DNA of 64,000 nt. Origin: Linyphia triangularis (lineage: Eukaryota > Arthropoda > Arachnida > Araneae > Linyphiidae). The stretch is taken from NCBI GenBank assembly GCA_963978545.1, contig OZ021731.1:25378093-25442092 (forward strand), given 5' to 3'. Under the pieces are notes generated by a model that worked only from the letters and a program-made list of their open reading frames with translations, was not told where the DNA came from and searched no databases. Position numbers and translations under genes: made by a program. Shown in pieces: positions 48,814-60,261 of this stretch (positions within the stretch are counted from its first letter, which is position 1; the number at the start of each line of letters is the position of its first letter).

Positions 48814-51800
48814 GTAAGTAAACTTCTTCAAGCAATCTCGTAACAATACCGCAAAGTGTAAATAGGTCTTCAATGAGTTTTGCAGCTTCGAAGCCAACAC
48901 CTTCCATTTTAAAAAATTTGTCAGGAGAGCAAAAAAACGTCCCACTGTCATGTCGATCAGTTTTTTGTTTATATATAATGCTCTAAAAGAACCAGCGTCC
49001 TTGATTGCTTCAAAGACAACTTCACAACTTCTGCAATGTTAAGTCATTGGAAAATTGAATTTAATAAATGGAATGACGGAATAATAAATTTTTCAATTTT
49101 ACCATGGAAAGTCCGTGTTCATGACCGGTGCTGCAGGATACTTAGGTGTGGTAAGTAAACTTCTTCAAGCAATCTTGTAACAATACCGCAGAGTGTAAAT
49201 AGGTCTTCAATGAGTTGTGCAGCTTCGAAGCCAGCACCTTCCATTTTAAAAAATTTGTCAGGAGAGCAAAAAAACGTCCCACTGTCATGTCGATCAGTTT
49301 TTTTATTTATATATAATGCTCTAAAAGAACCAGCGTCCTTGATTGCTTCAAAGACAACTTCTGCAATATTAAATCTTTGGAAAATTGAATTTAAAATTTG
49401 TATGGAGTTGGTTTTTCCATCATGGTCATTACAGCCCCGTTTAATCCCATCATAAGCCTTTTTCAAAAAATTCAAACAATTTTCCCACCATTTTAAAACT
49501 TGTATTTTTTGCTACTATTTGAATGGTAATAAAAAGTTGTTACAAAAAGTAATAGCAGAATTGAAAAAGAATGACAATTTATGAAAAATCAATCCATGGA
49601 CATTTGTTCAGTTCATTGACATAAGAGTTTTTGTATGGAGTTAGATGTTAAATAATTCAAGAAGTACTATCTTTTTCACTTTTACCATTGATATATTTCC
49701 CAAATCATATTTCTATTTAAATGTTTTTATGCATTTGTTTTCAAATTTGAAATTATTTTGAAAATAATATATCTAACTAATCTCTGTAAAATTGCTCACT
49801 ATAACATTTAAAGTGCATACACAGACTGAGAAATGGGAATGTATTATTAGGCATTTAGGTAAATTGAAATAAATATCTTCTCTAGAAAAAAGTAAATGGT
49901 AGAAGATAAATGAACTTGAGACATTTTAATGTGTAATGGTGTGTTGAAGTACAATGAAATTAATTTAACACTTATCTGCTTTCAGCTCATACTAGAAACT
50001 CTTCTTGAGTTATGTCCGGGCATCAAGAACATCTACATCTTGTTGAGAGCAAGAAGAGGAGTGTCCCCAGAGAAAAGAAAAGATGACCTCTTTCAAAGAG
50101 TTGTGAGTATATTTTCTTTTGTAATTTGATAACATAATATATTCAATAACTTACCCTTATATCTATATATTTATGCTCTATTCTTATGCCAAAATAAATG
50201 GAACAAAATAATTAAATCTTAAGGTATTTTTTTTATTTTTTTTTTTAATAAAACTACACTCCCGAATGCTAAGTGAAGCCTATTTAATTAAAAATTCAGA
50301 GACTAAATGATTTTTTTTTTTTTTTTTAAATATGTACCTCGTGTGTGTGTCCACCAATTAATTGATAGGATTTCGATATTTAATAACTTTTTATGGCTGA
50401 TCATTTTGCACGGCGTTTTTCTTTAACAACTTGTACTTGTTTTTCAAAAAATATTAACTATTTTTGTAGTGCTTATTATATTCGTTGAGTACGATATGGC
50501 AAAATTATGTTTTTTCGGGGAAAAAATCTTATCTTTGTTCTCAATTTAAATAGACGTTAGCGACGATAAATACGATAATGCAAGACTAGATAGACTAAGA
50601 TGAGAAAGACTATTGTCGACTAGATGCGTAGCCCTGAGTTACGGAGACCCATTATTGTGTATAGGTCCCAGCGTTTGACGCTGCGCTTTCTGAAAGGTTC
50701 ATTGATACAGAAACCCAAGTTCGCTTCGCACGTTTCAGGAATCATTGTTACGCAAGCACAGGGTAGCATCGCTCTCTAAAAGGTTCATTGCTTTTTTTTA
50801 TACTTTGGCATTCGATACACACCTTAGGCGTATCGTCTCATTAATTAAGTGCGAAATTAAATTAAATGCAAGATTACAGGACCCCCACAATGTGAGACTT
50901 TTTTCTGGATAGTTTTTTTCCCTAGTTTTTTAACTCATCAAAGGGATCAAGAGTTTATTTTTTGAACCTCCACATTGTTCTCTTAACAATGGTTTCACTA
51001 GTCACACAAGGAATGAGAAGACCAGATGCAGCCTGACGTGCATATTTGCATTTTTAATGCGTAAGAATATAAATTAGTAGTTGCAGATTGGAACAACTTA
51101 GTTGTTCAAACATGATTGCAGACCGACTGCGTGCGAATGGCGGAGGATTGGATTATTACGCATTTCTCTCGGCCAATTGCTAAGAAAAGAGAGGATTGTC
51201 TGTTTTCAGTGATAGAGATTCTAAATTAATGCTTTGGTATAAAATCAATTTGCATATTTTTGAAAGTATGTAAGGTAAGTAATATCAGTTAGAAAACATA
51301 TTTTTAAAAATAAGTAGGAATGAATCAATTAAAAATATAGTTCAATGTCTTACTCGGAAGGGAAGTTTGAGTTTGTTTTTAAAGTATTGAATTGAATATG
51401 TTGTATTTTATTTTGTTAGCAAGATGTCTACACATGATTGAGATATCGCAACGACTGGACTATTCAGATGTATGAAAATTTAAAGAAGGACGTCTTTCAT
51501 GAAGGCTGTCAAGGGTAAAATATTTCATATTTTCGTCTTGGAATAGAAGGAAATATGGAAAACTGCCATCAAGTATCACAACAGTAAGAACGGAACTTTA
51601 ATAAAAGTTTCAATACCGAAAAAAAATAATGAATTTCAGTTTACTTTTAAATGCTCTCCCGGAAGGCATTCCTTTTATTATGGATAATCAAAAAATGAGT
51701 TGACTATGCGTTACAATCCTACAATAAAGTGTATCCTTCTTGTAGCTGTCACTAAAAAAAATCATATACAGCCATTTCAGTTCCATATCTTTTCAAAGCG

Positions 51801-54800
51801 ACTGTAACCCTCCCTAACTGTACTAAATGGAAGCTAATTATTTATTTGATTATATGAATTTAGTTATGATCTCGTTCTGATTGCTGTGCTGCTTGATGGA
51901 AGTTTTCAATATTTTCTGCCACTCAAGACGAAAATGTGAGTCAGCTTTTTCTTGAAAGACCGAGTGGAAGACTTTCCTCCTTAAAATTTTAATAACAATG
52001 AGTACAGATGTTACAATTCTTCAATATACTGAGGCCTACATGATAAAAAAATAAAATACAATCCACTATGAATAATGGTTGTTTAGATATTAATTTCTAA
52101 AGATGTGTTGCCAATTTTGGGATATCATATATCTCCTTTCACTTTGGGTCAGGGTTTTACTAATTTATTAGCTAGTTTGCACAGGAACATCGTTATATCT
52201 ATATCTGCATAAAAATGGCACCTTTTGGGAGTTCTTTAAAAGGAAATGTCTTATATTTTAATATAAAATAAGAAATCTCAGAAAACTCTCACCATGAAAA
52301 AAAAAAAAAAAAACTTTCACGTTCAATATCGGAGTATCGGTATTATTTCAATGAGAGAGCGACTGCCCCTGCGAGGTTTGATCAAGGAATCTCTTGTAAG
52401 CCGGCTAAGCATTATGCCTGGAACACTATATTTAATTCGATTGAAGTACGTCTTCCATGCATTGTATGGAAATTGTTTCTTATTTTATAAAGAATTTATT
52501 TCAATGAGAGAGCGACTGCCCCGGCGAGGTTTGATCAAGGAAACTCTTGTATGCCGGCTAAGCATTATGCCTGGAACACTATATTTAATTCGATTGAAGT
52601 ACGTCTTCCATGCATTGTAAGGAAATTGTTTCTTATTTTATAAAGAATTTATTTCAATGAGAGAGCGACTGCCCCGGCGAGGTTTGATCAAGGAATCTCT
52701 TGTAAGCCGGCTAAGCATTATGCCTGGAACAATATATTTAATTCGATTGAAGTACGTCTTCCATGCATTGTATGGAAATTGTTTCTTATTTTATAAAGAA
52801 TTTATTTCAATGAGAGAGCGACTGTCCCGGCGAGGTTTGATCAAGGAAACTCTTGTATGCCGGCTAAGCATTATGCCTGGAACACTATATTTAATTCGAT
52901 TGAAGTACGTCTTCCATGCATTGTAAGGAAATTGTTTCTTATTTTATAAAGAATTTATTTCAATGAGAGAGCGACTGCCCCGGCGAGGTTTGATCAAGGA
53001 ATCTCTTGTAAGCCGGCTAAGCATTATGCCTGGAACAATATATTTAATTCGATTGAAGTACGTCTTCCATGCATTGCAAGGAAATTGTTTCTTATTTTAT
53101 AAAGAATTTATTTCAATGAGAGAGCGACTGTCCCGGCGAGGTTTGATCAAGGAATCTCTTGTATGCCGGCTAAGCATTCTGCCTGGAACACTATATTTAA
53201 TCGATTGAAGTACGTCTTCCATGCATTGTAAGGAAATTGTTTCTTATTTTATAAAGAAACCTCTGTTTTTATACTAACGATAATTTATAATTTAATACAG
53301 AACAAGCAATGAACAAGCAGCAAATAAATATTTTCTCGTGAAATATTAGCTAAAAGGTGATAATGAAAAGGGAAAAAAAGTACATTTCAAATTTTCTCAC
53401 ATTTTTTTCTCTTATTTTTGATTGCGGGTTTCTCAATAAATATTAAGTTTCGCACCCTACTTTAAATTCCATATAGGCTTTAATTTTGTCTCAAAATGCA
53501 AACTCGTACAGTAAATGCGGTCGTTTTTGAACACTCTGTTTATTATTCTTGCACCAATATTGTTCGTTGTTAAATAGTGAACGAGTGTGAATGTCTGTGT
53601 TTGAAATAACGACGGAACGTAGATGTCTTTTCTTCTGGTTTATTTAATGATCAACTTGAGTAAACACTATTGAAGTATGGGAGAATGAGAAGATGGGGCC
53701 ATAAGCCCGCATACAGAGTACTCTATCCGAGAATGGTCTTGAAGGTTCGAGTTAGTGAACACTCTCCTGTTGGCACAGTTGACCGGTCGCCAATTGAACT
53801 TGGCGATATACTGGCGCTCGCGCTAAAAAATATCCCATCAGAAATGCAAACTGTATGTGCAATAGAACTGTTTCCTCAGTAAAATGAATGAGGAGTTAAT
53901 TTGTAAAATATCAATATTTTCTTTCAAAAAGTATTTCATTAGGTTTAGATTGTAATTGCTTTGAGACCAAAACGAATCATCTACAATTTGATTTTTGTTG
54001 GGTCTACAGCAAAAATCAAATTGCAAAATGATCCGTTTTGGCGCTCAACGCCTCAGTTGGGCATTACTTTCGCAATTAAAGTTGTTCCTCACTTCAGCCA
54101 CGTAATAAACTTAATGTGGAGTTCCTTCTGTAAAATGTTAATATTTTCTTTTGAAAGGTGTTTGACAAACTGAAGAAAAATATGCCAGAGGTCTTGGAAA
54201 AAGTGCACGTAGTGAGCGGTGATGTTTCATTACCGGATTTTGGAATGAGTGAAGATGACCTGCAGAAAGTCACAGAAGCCAGCATTTTTTTCCATATTGC
54301 AGCCATTGTGAACTTTACAAGGCCTCTCAAGTAACATTGTCATATTTTTTTTTTTAATATACATATTAGAATGGAATATTTTAATGCGTAATAATTTTGT
54401 CCAATGTTTCCAAAATATCCTAAAAAACTGAATACCAAGGGAAAATAGGGGTTGAACTAATTTGAAAGTGATTTTGAGAAGTATGTTATATAATTTATTA
54501 TTTTCTGTAAATGATCGCTATATAACTATTGTTCTTTCCTCTTGAGATCCTATCATCGGTTAATACCGCTTATATGTCAACAAGTAGTATTGTTAGTTCT
54601 ACTAACACAAAAAGTAGACTTGAATAATCCCCCCCCCCCCCGGTCTTTAATTGTTCAAGAAGACTCACACAGTACCCTTTATACAATAAATACTATATCA
54701 CCAATCGAAATACCTTTCCGCGGAGAAAGTCCTTAACAAATTAGTTTGATTATTTTATGCAGGTTAAATGGACCTTTTACAAGGTACTTAAGGAAAAATT

Positions 54801-57800
54801 TAGTAAACATATTGTCTTTTTTGAACTTTTGATCAAACAATACACTTCTACAATTAATGGGAGAAAAAATGATAATAATGACATTAAAATGAGAAATTGT
54901 AATTTCAGTTTAATCTGTAGGTTATTTGCTACAAATTCGTGAACAAAATATGGTATATATCTACCAGTTACTTAGAAAAAGGACATTGAAGTTTGAAATC
55001 TCAGGTTCAGAGAAAATCAAATTTAAAGGTAAAAGTTTTACATACTTAATGCCAACCAAATGGTATAGTGGTTAGCGTGCTGGCTTCTAGACCGCGAGGT
55101 TGCGGGTTCGAGTCCTGTGTTAGGCATGGGTGTTTGTAAATGTATGTTGGCTTGTCTAATGACGAATGTTTCGGCGCATTATAGCCCTCGTGTTGCTGAC
55201 GGCTCCAGATAATCTGAATACAACCAACTTACATACTTAATAATTTTCAGCTCCATAGGGTTTTTAGTTATTTTTTAGTTAAATATATTCTTCTCTTCTA
55301 AAAAGGCATACTAAACTTCACGATTTCGACCAACCATCCTTAACAGTTAAAAATGGTTAATACGTTCCAAATGAAAATCCAAAAGACCTACTTCCCTTTG
55401 AGCTAGAACTGTGAAAATTGTTGCCCTGATTTAATATCTGTACATTGTGAAAATAGTTCTAAACATTTTTAAGACTTATTTGAATTATATAAAACGTTTT
55501 AAAAGTGAGAATATTCTAATGGACCATCTTGAATGACGTCAGGAAGCTTAAAATAGGCGTGCTTCAATAGTTGAATACATTAAAACAAAGCTACTATCAC
55601 GAATTCAACTAACCAATCTTATGAGGTCAAAAACCTTTTGAATATGAAACATTCGAACACCTTACTTCTCATTAAGTGAGGAAAGGGTATAATAACTTGT
55701 ATGCTATATTTTATACGAGCAGGCAGTAAAGTTGGAATTCCTTCCTCCCTCCATTCGTGTCCCATTTTTGTTAATTGCACTTTCTAAATATCTCAATATC
55801 ACATTTAAGTCCATATTTTGAGTAAAAGATTTCCTGCATCATTGATGTTGCATTAACTTTAGGAAGTGATTACCACAACATTGAGTTGCGGTTTTAATAC
55901 CTTTTCCTTTTTGAAAACTATCGTCGACAGTCACATTTTAAAAGAAAAGGCATAATTTGAGAAATAGTTTTCATTTTTACAAGAGTTAACTTTTATATTT
56001 AAATAAAAAAAAATATTTTCTTTAATCATATTCCTTCATTTTCCTACATATTTATTCATTCTTCCTTCATTCACCCTCCCAAAATCAAGAATTTGTTATT
56101 TTTTTAGAAATCTAATATTACTCTAATATTGAATATTATTTGCAATGATGATAAATAAAGGAGTAGTTAGATCAATATAATATAATAGAAAGCCCTCTAT
56201 AATCTTAAAGTTTTAAGGTTATTTTAATAAAGCATTGAGTTCACATTTGGTTCACTTGAAAAGAGTAAGGAGTATTTACTGAGACAGAATATCAGCTTAT
56301 ATACGCAAGTTTGAAGCAGGTGCAGTTCAAGACATGGCTTTTTCTATGTATGTCCGAACAAGCATCATAACAGTATAAAAATACGAGTTTAGGGAGTATT
56401 AATGAAAAGTAATGTTTCGCAAATTGTCTGTATATAGTGTAAATAGTGACGTATTATTTTAAAATTCTATTGTAATTTATTTTATCTTATTTTATTTATT
56501 AACAGCGATAATACAGGTTAGAAAAAGGTGGCAACACCTAAAGCAATCGAGAAATTTCGAGATGTTTCTTTTATTTGTCGAGTTGGCTGGATGTTTCGAG
56601 AATGTTCCCAAGCTCATGCATATATAAGACCGCAGATTGAGAAAGTTTTCAGTTTTGACTTGGGATTTCGATGACAGCTGATCGCTTTGTTTACTTGCGT
56701 AATTGCTGTATTCGAAGTTGTTCTTACTGAAGCTTGTGTTGAAGCTTGATAGTAATTGTACTGTTCTTCAAATAACTTTTGTGATATCTTGAAGAGAGAA
56801 TAAATAGTTTTTATTTAGTAAAAACTGCGCCATCATTGCCTTTGTGGAAAATTCGCAACAATATCAAGTTACAATCTGTGATTAATCTATTTGTAAAATT
56901 GGGCATTCCGCTTTTCATCCCTATTTAACTAAAATAACTTGAAAATTAACATTATTTTGACCTTAACGTTCATAAAAAAAAACTCTCTTAGGGAATAAAA
57001 AAGAGAACATAATTTCTTCCCACTGGATAAAAAAAATTAAATTCTAAAATTTGAAAAACAATGAGAAGCGACACATTTTATGATTGAGTTGATGTTTCGG
57101 TGCAGTATATATCTCGCTTAGCTCTTGTGTCTTTTAATACTACCAAACGAAAAAATATCCTCATACACACTTATACGATCACTTCGAAACAAAGACTCAA
57201 AAACTCGTCATATCTGACCTTTCCACAACTCCTATCATTCTAAAATGAGACACTCTACCAATTGCTACGTGTCCAGAATGTTTTCTCTACGTCACATTTT
57301 TATGTGGTGTTTAATAATCCAAATACTGAAATGTTTTATGTATTTAAAAAACACACACACATACACAATCTCCAATATGTACTTACTGTTTTCTATTTTC
57401 TTTTCTCATTCACTTATAAATCTGAAAGTAAATGAGAAAAAATATTAATTTTATATTGTGTTTCGTTTTGTAAATTTTTCTTAACACGGTGTAAAATGGT
57501 ATGGCAAAACAAGAAAAAGAGAAAAAAAAAATCCCTATTTTTATGCCATACCGTTCACTCCTTCTTCGCGTACATCCGGTTCAAATTTCAGGTCATTCTG
57601 AAGAGAGGTTCTTTTTTTTACAAATTTTTGAAAGTCGAACTTTCAAAAACACTTGAAAAAATAGGTGAAATATATATATATTGTTACGAATTTTTGTATA
57701 TTTGTAAATATTTCGTAGTGTTAATTTTGTAAAACGATAAATTTATTTACATTTCGCATAAGGCAGTGCAATAGTTCGTCTTAAGTTGGCTTCCCTTCAA

Positions 57801-60261
57801 TATGGGTCTTAATGCTTGATAACGAGTTTTACAGAGGTAAAGCTGGGAAGCGAGTTTTACAAGGAGCAGGGCATTTAACATTATGGTAATGGCCATCTCG
57901 CAAAATTGGCGAGATAGAGCCAAGTTGCCGACGATTTTGGCGACTAATTTTTGTCACCAAATTTGGGGAGAAATCACCAAATGTCGTCAAACTTGGCAAT
58001 CATTTAGCGACATTTTCGGTCCCCATGTACATGTATAGGACTTTTCGACTACGATCTGGAAAGTTCTCCAAATGTCCATCTCTAGAAGTTTCAAGAAGGT
58101 TCGCCTCTCCTATATAAGCCCGGCCATAGTTGAGATAGATTAGTCAGTTAGTTGACTGGAATTACTGAGTTGAGATACTGAGTCTCAGTGAACATTCAGA
58201 GAGTTCCGAAAGCGAACTGCATTGCATTGTCTTTTGCGGCGATTTAGCAGTTGTGTGTCAAGTTTTTAACTGCTGTTTGTGCTCTATTGTTGTGTATAGA
58301 GCTGTATTGAGTATACTAGAACAAGAAGTTCTGGAGTTGTAAAGAAATATGTGAAGAGTTGTATTGGAATAAATTTCTGCAAGTGTTGATCTGCTTTGGC
58401 TTCAAATCTTTCGAACCCATCCACGCAACAATATTTTTTTCTTTAATATCGTACAATTTCCAGTTTCTTCGTGTATTTTTAAGGCAAATATCAGGTCAAT
58501 GTGACCAATAGCTATTTTTTACAGCTTTTATGAAAGTCGAACCTTCAAAAATACGCAAAAAAAATACTAATTATGAAATAGTTTTTTTATACTATACCAT
58601 TTCCCGTATCATCGTGCATTTTTAGGGTAAATTTAAGGTCATTCTGACGAGTGTTTTTTGACGACAGCTTTTTGAAAGTTGAGCTTTCAAAAATACTCGA
58701 AAAAATAGATGAAATAGTTGTTTTTTAATACTGCACCATTTAAAGTAGTTTTTATTTATACTGTACAATACCATTTTTTACAACTTTTTTAAAGTTGAAC
58801 TGAAGTGCCGCGTAGCCCAGTCGGGAGAGTATCGTTCTCGAAACTAGAAGGCTGCGAGCCCTGAGGTTGCGAGTTCGGGCCTGAGACCGACTAAAGACAG
58901 CCGTGTTCGTTAATGGTGACTGGGGCACGTTCAATCAGTCATGGTCGCAAAGTATTCCAAGTTCCCATACAAATCAATACCTCTGGGGTGGCAAAGCTAA
59001 GTCTTCAGGTGGAATCTTCTTAGACTGAGAGGCGACTGCAATTTTTGGACCCCATCGAACAGAACATCATTCTGAATTTTTTATGGAAATTAGAGAAAAG
59101 TGAGTAGATTACGAATCCACTGTTATGCCATGGCAAAAATGGCCGAAACTGGTCAAAAATCGATTTTTATTAAGTTGAACTAAATCCAATTGCCAAATGC
59201 GCCATAACTTGCCAAATAATGAGCATTTTTTTTTTTTTTATTTAGTAACCCTCACTCTTTAATTTTCAATTTTGAAGTCCGTTTAGTTTTGTCCCGTCAG
59301 TCTCTTTTTGAATTCTTTTTGAAATTGTTTTATGTGTAAATTAGATTTTACAACTGAATTTTCGCCCTTCGGGCTAGATTAGACAAGTGGAACAGTGCCC
59401 TCGGTCTGGCACCACGATAAATCAATATTGTAGTTGCAGACTATTCAGATATCTGGCGATGGGTCTATTTGCATCTATTAAAAGGGAGCCAAGTTGGCAA
59501 AAAATATTACGTCTCTTATGACGTAACTGATGTCGCCAATTTGGCTTACTTTTAAAAGATATAAATTTTTCGAGCCAAAGATCAATCGTTTCAAATCGTT
59601 TGCGCTTTTTCTCATTGAAAATCAAAATCAAGTGGGTTGCCAGACGAATAAGTTTGTTCTATTTTTGGCAAGTTATGACATATTTGGCAAATGGATTTTA
59701 GTTCAACTCATTCCAAGTCGATTATTGATCAGTTTCGGCCATTTTTGCCACGGCAGACCAGTGGATTCCTAATCTACTCACTTTTCTCCAATTTCTATAA
59801 AAAATTCAGAATGATTATCGATGGGGTCCAAACATTTCAGTCGCCTCTCGGACTATCTGCTTGGTATTGCCTCTAAATTAAGAAGTTCCACATATAGCTA
59901 CCGAAAAGCGGTAGAAATGAACTCTTCGGTGGCTATAGGTAGACTGGCGCACTCTCTCTCGCGAGTATGCGCTTACATCCTGTGCAGTACTGCCCACTAC
60001 CGATCTGTACAGGATATGTGGTTGATACAATATGCTTAAGCAGAGGTGCCTTAGTCCCCATAGTCCTTGATAAGAAGAAGTTGAACTTTCAAATATGCTT
60101 GAAAAATAGATGAAATAGCTTTTTTGAAAATTGAACTTTAAAATTATAATCCATCTGCACTGCACACATAACTCCATTTCTTTTCTAGATATACCCTGCA
60201 AAGTAATGTACTGTCTGTGCAGTATGCTATTGATATCTGCCGGAAATTGAATAAAGTGGAT
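48712..60261 (+). CDS. Fatty acyl-CoA reductase gene 2 (first four coding exons, 3' end outside window)
   Basis: Four exons (48712-48813, 49986-50102, 54158-54330, 60189-60261) join in frame. They encode a cytosolic N-terminus MAETKNEQAPYPRVAEFY, the NADPH-binding TGAAGYLG (canonical TGxxGFLG), the NIYILLRARRG strand, HIAAIVNF and the SNVLSVQYAIDICRK helix. This ATG starts at the usual distance, about 25 residues before the glycine motif, and no better upstream ATG is in frame. Intron phases equal those of gene 1, so the pair arose by tandem duplication. Catalytic Y-x3-K and FAR_C exons must lie beyond the right edge. Exon 3 lacks one codon relative to gene 1 (EASI for ENASI), in frame. No stop is seen; whether the rest is intact cannot be told here. 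Confidence 0.92.
48760..49395. repeat. Tandem duplication including part of FAR gene 2 exon 1
   Basis: 48760-49063 and 49097-49395 are direct copies, offset 337 bp. Each contains the last 56 nt of exon 1, its GTAAGT donor and the same downstream sequence. The second copy keeps GKSVFMTGAAGYLGV open with only a synonymous change visible, but lacks the first 16 codons and an obvious acceptor. Confidence 0.9.
49151..49475 (-). pseudogene. Unidentified ORF fragment overlapping the exon-1 duplication
   Basis: An open minus-strand stretch reads MNFLKKAYDGIKRGCNDHDG, then FQRFNIAEVVFEAIKDAG, DSGTFFCSPDKFF and FEAAQLIEDLFTLCGIVTRL. Composition looks protein-like, and the first duplicate carries the same sequence with disruptions. 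Probably a captured transposon-gene fragment; I do not recognise the family. Confidence 0.35.
49986..50102 (+). CDS. FAR gene 2 exon 2
   Basis: 117 nt, phase 0 at both ends, between CTTTCAG and GTGAGT. Encodes LILETLLELCPGIKNIYILL then RARRGVSPEKRKDDLFQRV. This is the classic FAR segment after the first helix (L-L-x-x-C-P-x-I-K-x-I-Y-x-L-x-R). The counterpart in gene 1 is not in the window. Confidence 0.95.
50103..52340. other. Intron 2 of FAR gene 2, left part
   Basis: Mostly AT-rich and unremarkable. A GC-richer patch at 50600-50800 contains 'aaaggttcattg' twice (50694, 50779), but I cannot assign it. No exon found. Confidence 0.4.
52341..53262. repeat. 153-bp minisatellite, six units in dimeric order
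   Basis: 'atgagagagcgactg' recurs at 52351, 52504, 52657, 52810, 52963 and 53116, exactly 153 bp apart. Units 1, 3 and 5 share 'cttgtaagccgg'; 2, 4 and 6 share 'cttgtatgccgg', giving a 306-bp higher-order unit. Since 153 is 51 codons, long apparent ORFs arise; they are not evidence of a gene. Confidence 0.97.
53958..54046. repeat. Imperfect hairpin just upstream of exon 3
   Basis: 'tgagaccaaaacgaatcat' and 'caatttgatttttgttg' return inverted as 'caaaaatcaaattg' and 'atgatccgttttggcgctc'. It may be a small MITE. No coding capacity. Confidence 0.65.
54158..54330 (+). CDS. FAR gene 2 exon 3
   Basis: 173 nt between TTTGAAAG and GTAACA. Encodes VFDKLKKNMPEVLEK, VVSGDVSLPDFGMSEDDLQK and HIAAIVNFTRPL plus 2 nt. 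Paralogue of gene 1 exon 3 with a one-codon deletion (Asn) before ASI. The donor GTAACA is weaker than average, as is GTAACT in gene 1. Confidence 0.93.
54790..55050. repeat. Partial relative of the 29364 TTAA element
   Basis: 'atggtatatatct', 'ccagttac', 'gacattgaa' and 'tttaaaggtaaaag' follow the same order as 30030-30130. The right side is cut by SINE-B at 55051. Confidence 0.6.
55051..55228 (+). mobile_element. SINE-B copy with 13-bp TSD
   Basis: 'aatggtatagtggttagcgt' head, B-box GGGTTCGAGTCC, full body and 'ctgaatacaacc' tail. TTACATACTTAAT flanks both ends (55038-55050, 55229-55241). Confidence 0.95.
55242..56412. other. Intron 3 of FAR gene 2, nothing identified
   Basis: AT-rich, no exon or named repeat recognised. 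A short block near 55315 ('cttcacgatttcgac') resembles 6730-6750. Confidence 0.35.
56413..56860 (+). mobile_element. Candidate solo LTR (Ty3 type)
   Basis: Starts TGTTTCGCAAATTGTC and ends ATTCGCAACA. It has a TATA-like 'catgcatatataagacc' near 56616 and AATAAA near 56801. The start and end resemble the better-supported LTR at 57682 (both have TGTATAT, GTAAAT and a CGCAACA end). Flanks do not show a clear target duplication. Confidence 0.55.
57549..58800. repeat. Degenerate tandem repeat split by a solo LTR
   Basis: Units of about 150 bp contain 'aggtcattctga', 'tttttgaaagt', 'gaactttcaaaaa' and 'aaaaatagatgaaatag' in order (57590-57680, 58490-58590, 58630-58735, with a trace at 60070-60130). 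The LTR at 57682 sits inside one unit. Confidence 0.6.
57682..58430 (+). mobile_element. Solo LTR, Ty3-type, with 4-bp TSD
   Basis: Starts TGTTACGAATTTT and ends CCACGCAACA. TATA box 'cctatataagccc' near 58109, poly(A) signal 'ggaataaatttc' near 58365. ATAT is duplicated at 57678-57681 and 58431-58434, though the left side lies in an AT repeat. No internal retroviral-type coding region, so recombination has left one LTR. It brings a promoter into FAR gene 2 intron 3 in the sense direction. Confidence 0.8.
58802..58990 (+). mobile_element. tRNA-derived SINE, family C
   Basis: 'cgtagcccagtcgggagag' resembles an A box and 'ggttgcgagttcgggcc' a B box, separated by about 60 bp. A body of roughly 110 bp follows. 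Different from families A and B; single copy seen. Confidence 0.65.
59021..59855. mobile_element. MITE family X, copy 2 (with internal insert)
   Basis: Same TIRs and arm sequence as 20822-21420: GACTGAGAGGCGACTGC tip, 'ggaccccatcgaac', 'ccataacttgccaaataatg'. An extra segment of about 230 bp (59242-59470), including 'ttcgcccttcgggctag', replaces the short spacer of copy 1. TA at both ends. Confidence 0.85.
60189..60261 (+). CDS. FAR gene 2 exon 4
   Basis: 73 nt between TTTCTAG and GTAAGT. With 2 nt from exon 3 it encodes K then YTLQSNVLSVQYAIDICRK and NKVD. Almost identical to gene 1 exon 4, and even the start of the following intron is alike ('cagattttacaacag'). Confidence 0.93.

Noticed and set aside
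49095..49150. Second copy of FAR exon 1 as a functional alternative exon
   Set aside because: No acceptor or proper upstream start is visible; kept only as a duplication finding.
52294..53208. Three consecutive ORFs with RERLPRRGLIKE repeats
   Set aside because: Caused by a 153-bp tandem repeat whose length is divisible by three; flanked by intron sequence and without start context or homology.
52341..53262. CRISPR-like array
   Set aside because: Units are contiguous 153-bp repeats with no unique spacers, in a eukaryotic intron.
53670..53882. 70-residue ORF
   Set aside because: No recognisable domain and no splice context linking it to FAR gene 2; ordinary chance length.
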